Source: Fictibacillus enclensis (GTDB lineage: Bacteria; Bacillota; Bacilli; Bacillales; Fictibacillaceae). Taken from it: DNA of 64,000 bases. Positions 24,679 through 33,922 of the stretch are shown piece by piece; position 1 is the first letter of the stretch; every line of letters starts with the position of its first letter. The notes beneath the pieces were generated by a model. The model was not told the DNA's origin, ran no database searches, and saw only the letters and a list, made by a program, of their open reading frames with translations. The position numbers and the translations under genes were made by a program. The stretch lies in NCBI RefSeq assembly GCF_001457035.1, contig NZ_KQ758619.1:372001-436000 (forward strand), written 5' to 3'.

Positions 24679-26174
24679 TGAATGAAACACCACTTGTTCA
24701 GTTAAGCGGAATCTATAAATCTTTTTCAGATGTACACGTGTTAAAAGATGTCAATTTTGAAGTGAGGCCCGGAGAGGTTCACGCCCTTATGGGAGAAAAC
24801 GGCGCTGGCAAATCAACGTTAATGAAGATTATGGCCGGCATCTACCAGCGGGACAAGGGAACAGCCATGGTGAAAGGAAAAGAGGTTCATTTTTCCTCGC
24901 CTAAGGAAGCGGAAGAAATGGGAATCGGCGTTGTCCATCAGGAGCTGAACATTATTCCTTATCTGACCGTCACCGAAAATCTGTTTCTTGGAAAAGAACT
25001 GACCTACGGTAAAAGCGGAATTTTACGGACAGGTGCCATGCGAAAACAAGCAAGGAAAGCACTGGAGGCATTAGGAGTTAAGATCGATCCCGATGCGGTC
25101 GCCGGCGAGCTGTCTGTCGGGCAGCAGCAGATGATCGAAATTGCGAAAGTGCTTGAAACGAACTCGGACTGCATCATCATGGACGAGCCGACCGCCGCAC
25201 TGACCGACCGTGAAATCGAAGCCCTTTTTGAAGTCATTGAAAAACTGAGAAACCAGGGCGTAGGCATTGTGTATATTTCCCACCGGATGGAGGAAATCTT
25301 TCGTATTTGTGACCGAATCTCTGTACTGCGGGATGGAAATTTTATCGGTACAAAAATGGTAAGTGAAACGGACTTCGACGAAATTGTCTCCATGATGGTC
25401 GGCCGCGAGCTTGGTGACCGGTTCCCGGTACGACAGGTCACGATTGGACCGGAACGGCTCAGAGTGGAAAACCTGTCGCGGAATGAACACTTCAAGGACA
25501 TTCATTTTGATGTAAAGCAGGGAGAAATCCTTGGAGTCGCCGGATTGATGGGTGCTGGCCGTACCGAGATCATGGAAGCCATTTTCGGATACAAGAAAAA
25601 GGACAGCGGCACCGTTTATCTGGACGGTCAGCGCTTGAACATCTCAAAACCCGCGGACGCGATTGCCGCAGGATTGGCTTTTGTCACAGAGGACCGCAAA
25701 GACAAAGGACTGGTGATCGGGATGACTGTCCGAGAAAACTTTACTCTCACCAATTTGAAAGCGGTCTCAAAAAATGGAATTCTTTCTGCGCGATCGGAAC
25801 AGGAAGAAACCGACCGGCTGATTAAGAAACTCCACGTGAAAACGTCAGGGCGGGAACAAACCGTCAAGTCGTTGAGCGGAGGAAACCAGCAAAAGATTGT
25901 CATCGGTAAATGGGTGAACAATCAGCCGAAGGTATTGATCCTTGATGAGCCGACCCGCGGGGTCGATGTTGGCGCCAAGAAAGAAATCTACCAGATCATG
26001 AATGAACTGACCGAGCAGGGAGTGTCGATCATTATGGTATCTTCCGAGCTACCCGAAATCCTTGGCATGAGTGACCGGATTCTCGTCATTCATGAAGGGA
26101 AGATCGCCAAAATCTTGCACCGTCAGGAAGCGGATCAGGAGAAAATCATGCACGCTGCTACAGGAGGGATGTAA
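24678..26174 (+). CDS. rbsA: Ribose ABC importer ATPase RbsA
   Basis: 498 residues with two ATP-binding domains, as usual for RbsA/MglA. Domain 1: Walker [10 protein letters not shown], signature [15 protein letters not shown], Walker [12 protein letters not shown]. Domain 2 (from about 255): degenerate Walker [10 protein letters not shown], signature [15 protein letters not shown], Walker [16 protein letters not shown]. The unequal second P-loop is normal for this family. It energises ribose uptake through RbsC. Confidence 0.96.
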   Translation: MNETPLVQLSGIYKSFSDVHVLKDVNFEVRPGEVHALMGENGAGKSTLMKIMAGIYQRDKGTAMVKGKEVHFSSPKEAEEMGIGVVHQELNIIPYLTVTENLFLGKELTYGKSGILRTGAMRKQARKALEALGVKIDPDAVAGELSVGQQQMIEIAKVLETNSDCIIMDEPTAALTDREIEALFEVIEKLRNQGVGIVYISHRMEEIFRICDRISVLRDGNFIGTKMVSETDFDEIVSMMVGRELGDRFPVRQVTIGPERLRVENLSRNEHFKDIHFDVKQGEILGVAGLMGAGRTEIMEAIFGYKKKDSGTVYLDGQRLNISKPADAIAAGLAFVTEDRKDKGLVIGMTVRENFTLTNLKAVSKNGILSARSEQEETDRLIKKLHVKTSGREQTVKSLSGGNQQKIVIGKWVNNQPKVLILDEPTRGVDVGAKKEIYQIMNELTEQGVSIIMVSSELPEILGMSDRILVIHEGKIAKILHRQEADQEKIMHAATGGM

Positions 26175-26176
26175 GA

Positions 26177-27121
26177 ATGTCTGCATCAACAAGAAAGATC
26201 AGCATTTTTCAGAAACTGGGTCCGCTTATCGGACTGGCTATTATCTTAATTGTTCTATCCATATTAAGTCCGCAGTTTTTCACATTGGCCAATATTTTAA
26301 ATGTACTGCGGCAGGTGTCCATTAATGCTTTGATCGCATTTGGACTCACCTTTGTCATCCTGACGGGAGGCATTGACCTGTCCGTCGGCTCGATGCTCGC
26401 ATTGTCCGGAGCCATAACGGCAGGATTGATGGCCGGCGGCACCGATCCGATACTCGCCATGCTTGTCGGATTGGCAGCGGGCGCCGTCATGGGTGCTATC
26501 AATGGTTTGATCATCACGAAAGGGAAGGTTGCACCGTTCATCGCAACCCTTGCTACCATGACCGTATTCCGCGGGTTGACCCTCGTATACACCGATGGAA
26601 AACCGATCACAGGCTTGTCCGATGATATGAGCTTTGTGTTGATGGGCCGGGGCTATTTCGCAGGTATCCCGATTCCGGTCATCTGGATGCTCGCATCCTT
26701 CGCTGTTCTTTGGTTCCTTTTGAAAAAGACGACCTTTGGACGAAGAACATACGCCATCGGAGGCAACGAGGAGGCTTCACTGCTCTCCGGGATAAAAGTC
26801 GACCGCATCAAAGTGATGATCTACTCGCTGACCGGTTTGCTTTCTGCCTTTGCAGGAATCATCCTTACATCCCGATTGAATTCCGCACAGCCAACAGCGG
26901 GTACTGCGTACGAACTCGATGCGATCGCAGCAGTTGTACTTGGCGGAACAAGCTTGTCAGGAGGCAGAGGATGGATTTTCGGAACGCTGATCGGTGCTCT
27001 TATCATCGGTGTACTGAACAACGGACTGAATCTATTAAACGTTTCATCCTTCTATCAACAGGTCGTAAAGGGCGGGGTCATCCTTCTCGCCGTATTGCTA
27101 GACCGCAAGAAGGCCGCTTAA
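26177..27121 (+). CDS. rbsC: Ribose ABC importer permease RbsC
   Basis: 314 residues, branched-chain/ribose-type permease with about ten helices. Signatures are ILTGGIDLSVGSMLALSGAI near residue 60 and VLGGTSLSGGRGWIFGTLIGA near residue 255. ACAGGAGGGATGTAAGA precedes the ATG, two bases behind the rbsA stop. Confidence 0.95.
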   Translation: MSASTRKISIFQKLGPLIGLAIILIVLSILSPQFFTLANILNVLRQVSINALIAFGLTFVILTGGIDLSVGSMLALSGAITAGLMAGGTDPILAMLVGLAAGAVMGAINGLIITKGKVAPFIATLATMTVFRGLTLVYTDGKPITGLSDDMSFVLMGRGYFAGIPIPVIWMLASFAVLWFLLKKTTFGRRTYAIGGNEEASLLSGIKVDRIKVMIYSLTGLLSAFAGIILTSRLNSAQPTAGTAYELDAIAAVVLGGTSLSGGRGWIFGTLIGALIIGVLNNGLNLLNVSSFYQQVVKGGVILLAVLLDRKKAA

Positions 27122-27148
27122 CTTATTAAAAAATATAGGGAGGAATAC

Positions 27149-28081
27149 ATGATGAAAACTATGGTTAAAAGTTTTGTTCTATTGCTGGTTGGAGCGCTGC
27201 TCTTGACCGCTTGCTCCACAAAAGCGCCAGGAACAGAGAGCGACAGCAAGAAAAAAGGCAAAGGGGATCTGAAAATCGGTCTTTCCATTTCCACACTCAA
27301 CAACCCGTTCTTTGTTACGCTAAAAGAAGGTGCTCAAAAAGAAGCGAAAAAAGCAGGCGTGCAGCTTAAGTCAGTGGATGCACAGGACGATTCTGCAAAA
27401 CAGGCCAATGACATCGAGGATTTAATCCAGCAAGGTGTGGACGTACTTCTTGTGAACCCAACAGATTCCGCTGCCATTTCCTCAGCGATTGAATCAGCCA
27501 ACAGCGCCGGCATTCCGGTCATCACCGTCGACCGTAGTGCAGAAGGCGGAAAAGTAGTCTCCCATATCGCTTCCGATAACGTGGAAGGCGGTAAAATGGC
27601 AGGCGAATACATTGCCAAGCAACTGAAAGGCAAAGGAAATGTCGTCGAGCTTGAAGGGATTTCCGGATCTTCAGCCGCCCGTGAGCGTGGAGAAGGATTC
27701 CATAAAGCCGTTGATAATGAAAAAGGAATGAAAGTTGTAGCGAAGCAAACCGCAAGCTTTGACCGTGCCAAAGGCTTGAATGTTATGGAAAACATCCTTC
27801 AAGGCAACAAAAACGTCGATGCAGTATTCGCGCACAACGATGAAATGGCGCTTGGCGCCCTACAAGCGTTGGAAGCTGCAGGCTTGAAAGATGTAATTGT
27901 CGTCGGCTTTGACGCCACCGATGACGCACAAAAAGCGATCAAAGACGGAAAAATGGCCGCAACCGTTGCCCAAAAGCCGGACATGATCGGTTCAGAAGCC
28001 GTACAAACAGCGGTAAAAGTAAGCAAGAAAGAAAAAGTAGACAAGTTTATTCCGGTAGATCTGGACTTGATTACGAAATAA
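27149..28081 (+). CDS. rbsB: Ribose-binding lipoprotein RbsB
   Basis: 310 residues. Lipoprotein signal peptide with lipobox LLTAC (Cys about residue 22), then a type I periplasmic-binding fold (KIGLSISTLNNPFFVTLKEG, VDVLLVNPTDSAAISSAIE, VDAVFAHNDEMALGALQALE, VVGFDATDDA). It captures ribose at the outer membrane face of the cell and delivers it to RbsC. It ends the rbs operon; a repeat leader and a strong terminator follow. Confidence 0.96.
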   Translation: MMKTMVKSFVLLLVGALLLTACSTKAPGTESDSKKKGKGDLKIGLSISTLNNPFFVTLKEGAQKEAKKAGVQLKSVDAQDDSAKQANDIEDLIQQGVDVLLVNPTDSAAISSAIESANSAGIPVITVDRSAEGGKVVSHIASDNVEGGKMAGEYIAKQLKGKGNVVELEGISGSSAARERGEGFHKAVDNEKGMKVVAKQTASFDRAKGLNVMENILQGNKNVDAVFAHNDEMALGALQALEAAGLKDVIVVGFDATDDAQKAIKDGKMAATVAQKPDMIGSEAVQTAVKVSKKEKVDKFIPVDLDLITK

Positions 28082-28090
28082 ATGGACGTT

Positions 28091-28141
28091 TTTATGAAAA
28101 TGACGTGATAAGAAAGTATTCTTTGTCGAACCACAACTAAT
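28091..28141 (+). repeat. Phased-repeat copy behind rbsB, two units
   Basis: Leader TTTATGAAAATGACGTGATA, then GAAAGTATT at 28112 and ACAACTAAT at 28133 (spacing 21), with the shared spacer CTTTGTCGAACC. Here it lies between the rbsB stop and the terminator. Confidence 0.8.
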
Positions 28142-28159
28142 ATTGCAAAAACTCCTCTA

Positions 28160-28193
28160 AACAAGCCCCTTTTTAAAAAGGGGCTTGTTTTTT
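28160..28193 (+). terminator. Terminator of the rbs operon
   Basis: AACAAGCCCCTTTTT and AAAAAGGGGCTTGTT form a long stem with a T-run behind it; the stem is symmetric enough to work in both directions. Confidence 0.92.
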
Positions 28194-28203
28194 AACTAAT
28201 AAA

Positions 28204-28237
28204 TTTCAAAAATGAAATTAATCTTTCAAAAATGAAA
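28204..28237. repeat. Twin palindromes TTTCAAAAATGAAA
   Basis: Two identical 14-bp copies of TTTCA-A4-TGAAA start at 28204 and 28224, 20 bp apart. They look like paired operator sites, but no plus-strand gene follows before the minus-strand patatin gene. The rest of 28240-28530 is AT-rich without a gene I can support. Confidence 0.55.
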
Positions 28238-28532
28238 GAACAAACGCCGAGATGCTGAAATAGAAATAATAAACTATTTCCGGGGAAATTCCACAATTAT
28301 TGCAGGGAAAGTGAGTGGGTAGGATGTCCATAGGTAGAATCATTTATTATCATCGCAGGAAGCAGAAACCAACTACCCATAAACCGTTTGCGCTTAATAC
28401 TTTTCGCGGATAAGTAATCTAAATTCGCTCATATGAGGCTAAAATCGTTTTGCGGACTCTATTTAACTGCTTTGATAACTCAAAAGCCTTGTTATTAACA
28501 CGAAATAACCCCGTAAACCACAAGCAAACAGC

Positions 28533-28558
28533 AAAAAGCCACCCGATTTGGGCGGCTT
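28533..28558 (-). terminator. Terminator of the first patatin-like gene
   Basis: On the minus strand GAAGCCGCCC and GGGTGGCTTTTT pair around AAATC; the T-run is good. Confidence 0.85.
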
Positions 28559-28574
28559 CCTTACATTCCTAACA

Positions 28575-29531
28575 TCAACCCCAATTTTTCTCCACAAATC
28601 GAACAACAGGTTCTAAGTTAGTCTCATTCGCAATCTCGATCAAAGCGGGGACGACGGTTGGATCGGTTTTAGAGAAATTAGGGATGCGTGGATCTAACCG
28701 ATAGAAGCGCTTGCCGAGCAGGTTCTCACTAACCATCGATTCATAATAGGCAGAGCTGCTGCTGGTAATTTGCAAAAAGGGCAGCAGCGGTTCATTCGTT
28801 GAATGATCCAGGAGGACGCCCCAGTTCGGTGGCAGGTCCTCCAGGTTTTCAGGACGGATGTTATCTGCGCTGACCATTCCCCAGCCTCTGGTATCTCTTC
28901 TTAACTGTGTTGGCTGTTCGCCTGTTCCGATGGATAAAACCGCAATTTTGTCCAAAGGGACGCACGCTTTACCAACTGCGAACGAAATGCAGGCCGTACA
29001 TGGGTTTGTTGCGACGAGATAGCCATCCGCATAATTCTGGTAGGCGCGTTGTGCCGTGGGTGCACCGCTGCTCCGGAGGATAACATCGCTCACTTTTTCA
29101 TTTAAGTAGGGAGAGCCAGGGAAGTTGTTGAACAGCACAGGATTCCACCGATCCACCTCTGGGTCGTACAAGTGAAACGAAGGAATAACAACTTTTGGTT
29201 TTAAGTCTTTAAGTCGAAGGTCATCCGGGAAAAACTCCCGAATCGCTTTAATAAAGCCGGAGAATGGCAATTGCTGATTAAAAACAGGACCACCTGGCCG
29301 CGAAACACTGAATGCCGGCAGAATTTCTTTCTTGAAAAAACGGAAAGTTTCTTTTGGTGTTCTTCCGCTGGCTAGTGCAAGAGCGGTAAAGGAACCGATG
29401 GAATTTCCGGCGAAAACATCCGTTTTACGAACAAGTTGTGGCGTTAATTTCACCAATCGGTTCAAAAGCTGTAAGCTTAATGCCCCCAAAACTCCGCCTC
29501 CATCAAAGGTCATGATCCGGTATTTGCCCAA
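28575..29531 (-). CDS. Patatin-like phospholipase, copy 1
   Basis: 318 residues. Oxyanion-hole motif DGGGVLGAL at residues 10-18, nucleophile elbow GNSIG (G-x-S-x-G, Ser about 45) and the catalytic Asp in YADGYLVATNP near residue 168, where most patatins have DGG. Patatins hydrolyse acyl lipids with a Ser-Asp dyad. No signal peptide is visible, so it is likely cytoplasmic. The start is TTG behind AAAGGAGAA. It is about 80 percent identical by eye to the gene at 30996-31961, and the similarity continues some 60 bases upstream of both starts. Copy 1 carries odd Cys residues (NPCTACISFAVGKACV) where copy 2 has Ser/Ala. Confidence 0.9.
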   Translation of the reverse strand: MGKYRIMTFDGGGVLGALSLQLLNRLVKLTPQLVRKTDVFAGNSIGSFTALALASGRTPKETFRFFKKEILPAFSVSRPGGPVFNQQLPFSGFIKAIREFFPDDLRLKDLKPKVVIPSFHLYDPEVDRWNPVLFNNFPGSPYLNEKVSDVILRSSGAPTAQRAYQNYADGYLVATNPCTACISFAVGKACVPLDKIAVLSIGTGEQPTQLRRDTRGWGMVSADNIRPENLEDLPPNWGVLLDHSTNEPLLPFLQITSSSSAYYESMVSENLLGKRFYRLDPRIPNFSKTDPTVVPALIEIANETNLEPVVRFVEKNWG

Positions 29532-29632
29532 AGAAAATTCTCCTTTCTATTCCGATCACAAGTATCCTTCAGTTTATGTTAGTTTGGATGCAATTGTATG
29601 GGCGAAAAAACTCCCTTTGTTGAACCCCGAGT

Positions 29633-29745
29633 AAACACAAAAAAGCCAACCGAGCACAAGCTGCTGGCTGCCCTATCCCTTCCTTTATCGCCAAAAATTA
29701 CTGAATGACTATGGAGGAGGTCCGATCGCAGTGGTGTTTTGCTTA
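29633..29745. repeat. Dispersed ~110-bp repeat, copy 1
   Basis: Starts ACAAAAAAGCCAACCGA with a GCC(A)GGC-type hairpin and ends GTGGTGTTTTGC. It aligns with 51432-51538, including ATCGCCAA, ATGGAGGAG and GTGG-GTTTTGC. Read on the minus strand it could be a gene 3' end with terminator, but neither copy keeps a full frame. Confidence 0.6.
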
Positions 29746-29780
29746 AGTTCATGTCCTCAGGTAAATTTGTTCTTGTATTT

Positions 29781-29798
29781 TGTAAGCAAATGTTTACA
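29781..29798. promoter_or_regulatory. Palindrome before the DUF6454 gene
   Basis: TGTAAGCAAATGTTTACA, an imperfect 18-bp inverted repeat about 90 bases upstream of the start codon; possible operator. Confidence 0.4.
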
Positions 29799-29888
29799 AA
29801 TACCAAATAAGCAAATTACTCTTTCTTAATATCCTTTGTGTAAGGTTAATATGACAACTTGATATTAATAAACTGAGGAGGATGAATA

Positions 29889-30851
29889 ATGAAAAAAGTA
29901 ATTTTTGCAATAGCAGCCACCATTGCTATTAGTACTTTATCAACTGCGTTTGTCTACGCTGATGCTCATAATTCCGGGAAAGAAGAAAATGAAATGGTTG
30001 AGAAATTTCAAGACCTTACACGGGATAATACCTGGGAACAAAAAGGAAAAATCGATCTTAAATTTAACACTTATCATCCACAAGGAATGACGAAAGTTGG
30101 AGACGTTTATTACATGTCTTCCGTAGAAATCATAGAAAAACCGGTAAAATACAATAAGCCTCAAGAAGGTTATGACCGTACACCAGGTAAAGGCATTGGC
30201 CACCTTTTTGTATTCAATAATGAAGGTGAACTTTTAAAGGATATTAAGCTTGGTGAAGGCAGTATATACCACCCAGGTGGCATTGCCTATGATGGTAAAT
30301 CGGTTTGGGTTCCCGCTGCCGAATACCGCCCAAACAGCAAGTCAATCATATACAAGATAGATCCTCAAACAATGAAATCTAAGGAAGTGTTCCGCGCAAA
30401 TGACCACATTGGTGGAATTCTTCGTGATGGAAAACATGGAACTTTAAAAGCTGTAAGTTGGGGTTCAAGATCCTTTTATGGGTTTAATGAAAAAGGAAAA
30501 GTACTTAGCAAATCAAATAACCCTAGTCATTTCATCGATTATCAGGATTGTGAAAACGCAGGAAAAGATAGCATGATTTGCAGTGGCATTACTGAATTGC
30601 CACAACAAGGATCTGCCAATGATAAATATGAATTAGGTGGACTAGCTTTACTAGATATGAGAACAATGGATATGGTTCACGAATTGCCCATTACTCTGTT
30701 TTCAACTCAGGGACATGTTGTGACACGGAATCCAGTATTTCTTGAAAATACGAAACAAGGAATAAAAATGTACGCTGTTCCCGATGACGATCAATCTTCT
30801 ATGCTGGTGTATGAAACAAAAGTCAATAGAACAACCGGGCAGGATAATTGA
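29889..30851 (+). CDS. Secreted DUF6454 beta-propeller-like protein
   Basis: 320 residues. Signal peptide (about 1-25, AFVYADA) without lipobox Cys, so probably released. The body carries HPQGMTKVGDVYYMSSVE, GKGIGHLFVF, YHPGGIAYDGKSVWVPAAEY and KIDPQTM, all typical of the DUF6454 family, whose repeated strand pattern suggests a beta-propeller; function unknown. GAGGAGG lies before the ATG. It sits alone, divergent from patatin copy 1 and convergent with patatin copy 2. Confidence 0.82.
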   Translation: MKKVIFAIAATIAISTLSTAFVYADAHNSGKEENEMVEKFQDLTRDNTWEQKGKIDLKFNTYHPQGMTKVGDVYYMSSVEIIEKPVKYNKPQEGYDRTPGKGIGHLFVFNNEGELLKDIKLGEGSIYHPGGIAYDGKSVWVPAAEYRPNSKSIIYKIDPQTMKSKEVFRANDHIGGILRDGKHGTLKAVSWGSRSFYGFNEKGKVLSKSNNPSHFIDYQDCENAGKDSMICSGITELPQQGSANDKYELGGLALLDMRTMDMVHELPITLFSTQGHVVTRNPVFLENTKQGIKMYAVPDDDQSSMLVYETKVNRTTGQDN

Positions 30852-30921
30852 ACAGCGTAGGTTGTTGTGGCCTATCCTTATCTACTAACGGTTTAGATTA
30901 AATCTGCATGGATAACCCAAA

Positions 30922-30949
30922 AGGCATTCTTTTTCACACGAAAATGCCT
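30922..30949 (-). terminator. Weak hairpin behind patatin copy 2
   Basis: AGGCATT and AATGCCT pair around 14 bases; on the minus strand only TTTT follows. It lies between convergent genes. Confidence 0.45.
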
Positions 30950-30995
30950 CAAAACTAATAGAATTTAGTCAAGTTCTCTTCACGCCAACGTCAGT

Positions 30996-31961
30996 CTACT
31001 TGCATACACCCCAATAGTTCTCCACAAAACGAACAACCTGCTGCAAATTGGTTTCGTTCGCAATCTCGATGACAATGGGAGCGGAGGCAGGGTCGGTTAG
31101 GGAGAGGCTGGGGATGCGCGGGTTTAATCGAAAAAAGCGTTTGCCCAGCAGATTGCCACTGATCATGGTTGCATTATACGAGGCGCTGCTGCCGGTCACT
31201 TGAAGAAAGGGCAATAACGGTTCATCCGTTGCATGGTCTAAGAGGACGCCCCAGTTTGGAGGCAAATCCTCCAGGTTTTCGGGACGGATGTTATCTGCGC
31301 TCACCATTCCCCAGCCTCTGGTGTCTCTTTTTAAGCGTGTCGGCGATTCACCGGTTCCAATGGATAAAACCGCGATTTTGTCCAGAGGTACACCAGCCTT
31401 CCCAACGGCCAACGAGATGCTGTCTGCACTGGGGTTTGCTGCAAAGATATATCCATCCACATAGTTCTGATAGGCACGTTGGGTAGCGGGAGCCCCGCTG
31501 CTTCTCAGAATGACATCACTCGCTTTTTCATTTAAATAGGGAGAACCGGGGAAGTTGTGGAACAGGACAACGTTCCAACGATCCAATTTCTGGTCGTACA
31601 AGTGAAACGCAGGCACAACCACTCTGCGGTTTAAGTCTTTCAGGCGGAGGTCATCCGGAAAAAACTCTCGTATCGCTTGAATGAAACCAGAATACGGTAA
31701 TTGCTGGTTGAAAACAGGTCCACCTGGCCGGGAAACACTGAAAGGCGGCAGAATTTCTTCCTTAAAATAACGGAAGGTCTCTTTTGGCGTTCTTCCGCTG
31801 GCTAGCGCAAGGGCGGTGAATGAACCGACGGAAGTGCCGGCGAAAAGATCCGTTTTACGGACGAGCTGCGGGGTTACTTTCGCCAATCGGTTCAAAAGCT
31901 GTAAGCTTAATGCCCCCAAAGTGCCGCCTCCATCAAAGGTCATGATCCGGAATTTGCCCAA
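30996..31961 (-). CDS. Patatin-like phospholipase, copy 2
   Basis: 321 residues, paralogue of 28575-29531. DGGGTLGAL oxyanion motif, GTSVG nucleophile elbow and VDGYIFAANP with the catalytic Asp. Same TTG start behind AAAGGAGAAA and a conserved upstream stretch (CCTTTCTATTCCGA and GTATCCTTCAGTTTATGTTA in plus-strand reading). The conserved leader shows that gene and promoter were duplicated together. This copy keeps more usual residues at the positions where copy 1 has Cys, so it may be the parent. Confidence 0.9.
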   Translation of the reverse strand: MGKFRIMTFDGGGTLGALSLQLLNRLAKVTPQLVRKTDLFAGTSVGSFTALALASGRTPKETFRYFKEEILPPFSVSRPGGPVFNQQLPYSGFIQAIREFFPDDLRLKDLNRRVVVPAFHLYDQKLDRWNVVLFHNFPGSPYLNEKASDVILRSSGAPATQRAYQNYVDGYIFAANPSADSISLAVGKAGVPLDKIAVLSIGTGESPTRLKRDTRGWGMVSADNIRPENLEDLPPNWGVLLDHATDEPLLPFLQVTGSSASYNATMISGNLLGKRFFRLNPRIPSLSLTDPASAPIVIEIANETNLQQVVRFVENYWGVCK

Positions 31962-32130
31962 AGTTAATTTCTCCTTTCTATTCCGAACAAAAGTATCCTT
32001 CAGTTTATGTTAGTGTGGCGGCAGGTGTATGGGCGGAAGATCTCCCTTATCCACCGATCTTTTTTGTTTCAAAGTGATAAACTAAATCATGCCGCAAGCA
32101 ACTAATCGCAAAAAAGCAAACCGGTCACAC

Positions 32131-32158
32131 ACTAAAGGATTCCGTTTTCGGTTGCTTT
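32131..32158. repeat. Inverted repeat, left arm, of the 32.1-33.9 kb cassette
   Basis: Begins ACTAAAGGATTCCGTTT; the same 17 bases occur in opposite orientation at 33934-33950, and the following bases (to TGCTTT) also match with one gap. Together with AAGCAAACCG at 32115 it may also act as a terminator stem. Confidence 0.6.
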
Positions 32159-32176
32159 ATTGATAAATGACATAAT

Positions 32177-32206
32177 AAATGACGTGTGAATTGGCACACG
32201 TCATTT
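32177..32206. terminator. Strong hairpin, bidirectional terminator-like
   Basis: AAATGACGTGTG and CACACGTCATTT form a perfect 12-bp stem around AATTGG. No gene ends here now, so it may be left over from a lost gene. Confidence 0.55.
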
Positions 32207-32385
32207 TCCCTATTTAGTCTAGTTTTAGCTTGTTTCCTTATTTTTGGCACTGCAAATGACATTATATTTTATAATGGACAATAAGTAGTGCGGATCAAGA
32301 TCAGTGCCACTTGGGATGCTGGCAATATGCGCTTCGCATCTAACTAACGGGGCAGATTACTTAAAGAAAGCAAGGGGGAGATACG

Positions 32386-33228
32386 TTGACTGATATTAAA
32401 AATATTGGACGTTTTTGTTTGACGAATGATAATGGTTATATAATAAACGACTCAAATTTAGAAAAGGTTAAACCTGAATTTTACAAGGTGATAGAAGAGG
32501 TAGTAGAAAATTACCAAAAACACTTGGGCTCCGATCTGCATAGTGTATATGTCAGGGGGTCAGTTCCCCGTGGATTGGGTATATATGGGGTTTCAGACTT
32601 AGATACAATAGCAATAACGAATAGAGAAAAGAATGATATAGACTTGAAATGGGTGGATAAAGCAGAAAATGACTTGAATAGAAAATATGATTGTATAAAG
32701 GGTGTAGAGTTTAGTTTCTATTCCATTGAAGATATGATAGAAACCATTAACTTTTCAATCATTCCGTTTATGATTAAGACTCATAGTGTTTGTGTATATG
32801 GAGAAGATATAAGGGGGAAATTACCTAACTATAAGGCAGATAAAACACTTGGGAACCAACATCTTGTTAACTTAAAGAATCAAATCAAACAAGCTAAAGA
32901 AGACGTTGCAGGCAATGACGATAAAGAAGATATATTGGATTGTTGCGCATGGATCATGAAAATCATCGTTAGGGCAGGCCTTGCACTTGTCATTGAGAAA
33001 GAAAGGAAGTATACAAGAGACTTGTACCCAGCGTATGAGATATTTTCTAAGTATTATCCAGAGAAAGAATCTGAAATGAAACAAGCAGTTAAATATGCTA
33101 TTAATCCTACAGAAAATGGGAATGCGATCATTGTTTTTTTAGATGATATGGGAACGTGGATGATAAACGAAGCTGATAAATGGTTGCAGGTGCACAACCC
33201 CCAAAAGGTAAGTAATATGGAAATGTAG
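32386..33228 (+). CDS. Nucleotidyltransferase-domain protein
   Basis: 280 residues. An N-terminal polymerase-beta-like nucleotidyltransferase motif is clear: VRGSVPRGLG then SDLDTIAI (G-S-x-x-R-G with D-x-D). The middle and C-terminal parts are helical (KNQIKQAKEDV, WIMKIIVRAGLAL, YEIFSKYYPEKESEMKQAV), as in aminoglycoside-adenylyltransferase-like proteins. Antibiotic modification is possible but not shown. The start is TTG behind AAGGGGGAG. The gene is more AT-rich than its neighbours and lies in a region bounded by inverted repeats, which suggests transfer. Confidence 0.78.
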   Translation: MTDIKNIGRFCLTNDNGYIINDSNLEKVKPEFYKVIEEVVENYQKHLGSDLHSVYVRGSVPRGLGIYGVSDLDTIAITNREKNDIDLKWVDKAENDLNRKYDCIKGVEFSFYSIEDMIETINFSIIPFMIKTHSVCVYGEDIRGKLPNYKADKTLGNQHLVNLKNQIKQAKEDVAGNDDKEDILDCCAWIMKIIVRAGLALVIEKERKYTRDLYPAYEIFSKYYPEKESEMKQAVKYAINPTENGNAIIVFLDDMGTWMINEADKWLQVHNPQKVSNMEM

Positions 33229-33433
33229 AAAAGGACTTCAACACTAAATTTGTGATACGTAAACAATAGTTGTACGTAAACAAAAGGTGCTTGAGTTGAA
33301 GACGAACTGGCAATTTATAATAAAAGGCTCGATTGTTGTTTTTTTAACCCCCTAAATAGTATAAAGAATCACAGCCATTCTTCGATAGACTGGCTGTATT
33401 CGTTATTCAATACTAGTTTGCATAGAAGATGAA

Positions 33434-33772
33434 TTATTTTAGTGTAGACTCTAGTGCTTCATTTTTAACTTCAAGTATGTACTTACTAAGCACCTGTTCT
33501 CTACCGCCATTGTTTTCGTACCAATCTTTAATCCTTTGAACATGTGCTTTATCATTTTTCACATTTGTTTCAATTTCCACATATTTTTCATAGCTGTCAT
33601 ATTCCCATATGGCAAAGATTTCGACAGTATTGTCCTTGTTATCCCTCATCCATCTCCCTACCAAGCGTGCACCATGCTTTAATTGATTAGGTAAGTTTGT
33701 ATTGTTAAAGTGCGCATTGAACTCCTCAACAAAATCACTTTTAACAGTATAAAATTTTCTTCGATAAAACAT
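33434..33772 (-). CDS. NIPSNAP family protein
   Basis: 112 residues with the NIPSNAP/dimeric alpha-beta barrel pattern: FYRRKFYTVKSDFVEEFNAHF at the start, ARLVGRWMRDNKDNTVEIFA and IWEYDSYEKYVEIE in the middle. These small proteins have no settled function. AGGAGG lies before the ATG. A weak stem CAGCCA/TGGCTG (33371-33396) follows the stop. Confidence 0.82.
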   Translation of the reverse strand: MFYRRKFYTVKSDFVEEFNAHFNNTNLPNQLKHGARLVGRWMRDNKDNTVEIFAIWEYDSYEKYVEIETNVKNDKAHVQRIKDWYENNGGREQVLSKYILEVKNEALESTLK

Positions 33773-33922
33773 ATCTGAACCTCCTATTATGTATCGCCTG
33801 TTCGCTTATCCTCCACAATCCTGCTACGTTTGCTGAATAAGCACTGAAAAAATAATACCATAAAAAGTAAATTTAAACTTGTCTTATTTAAAAGCAACAA
33901 TCTTTACGAAAAGTTTATTGTA

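Larger units (their letters stand above)
29532..29888. other. Divergent gap between patatin copy 1 and the DUF6454 gene
   Basis: Holds the patatin promoter region (29535-29610, conserved with 31965-32040), a dispersed repeat at 29633-29745, a palindrome at 29781-29798 and the promoter of the secreted protein. I see no gene. Confidence 0.55.
32041..32385. other. Gap between patatin copy 2 and the nucleotidyltransferase
   Basis: Contains one arm of an inverted repeat (32131), a strong hairpin (32177-32206) and, just before the next gene, ATGCGCTTCGCAT followed by TCTAACTAACGGGGCAG. No gene seen. Confidence 0.5.

Noticed and set aside
32300-32386. Integron attC site
   Set aside because: Only one RYYYAAC-like core is present, with no inverse core at a suitable distance and no integrase in the window.
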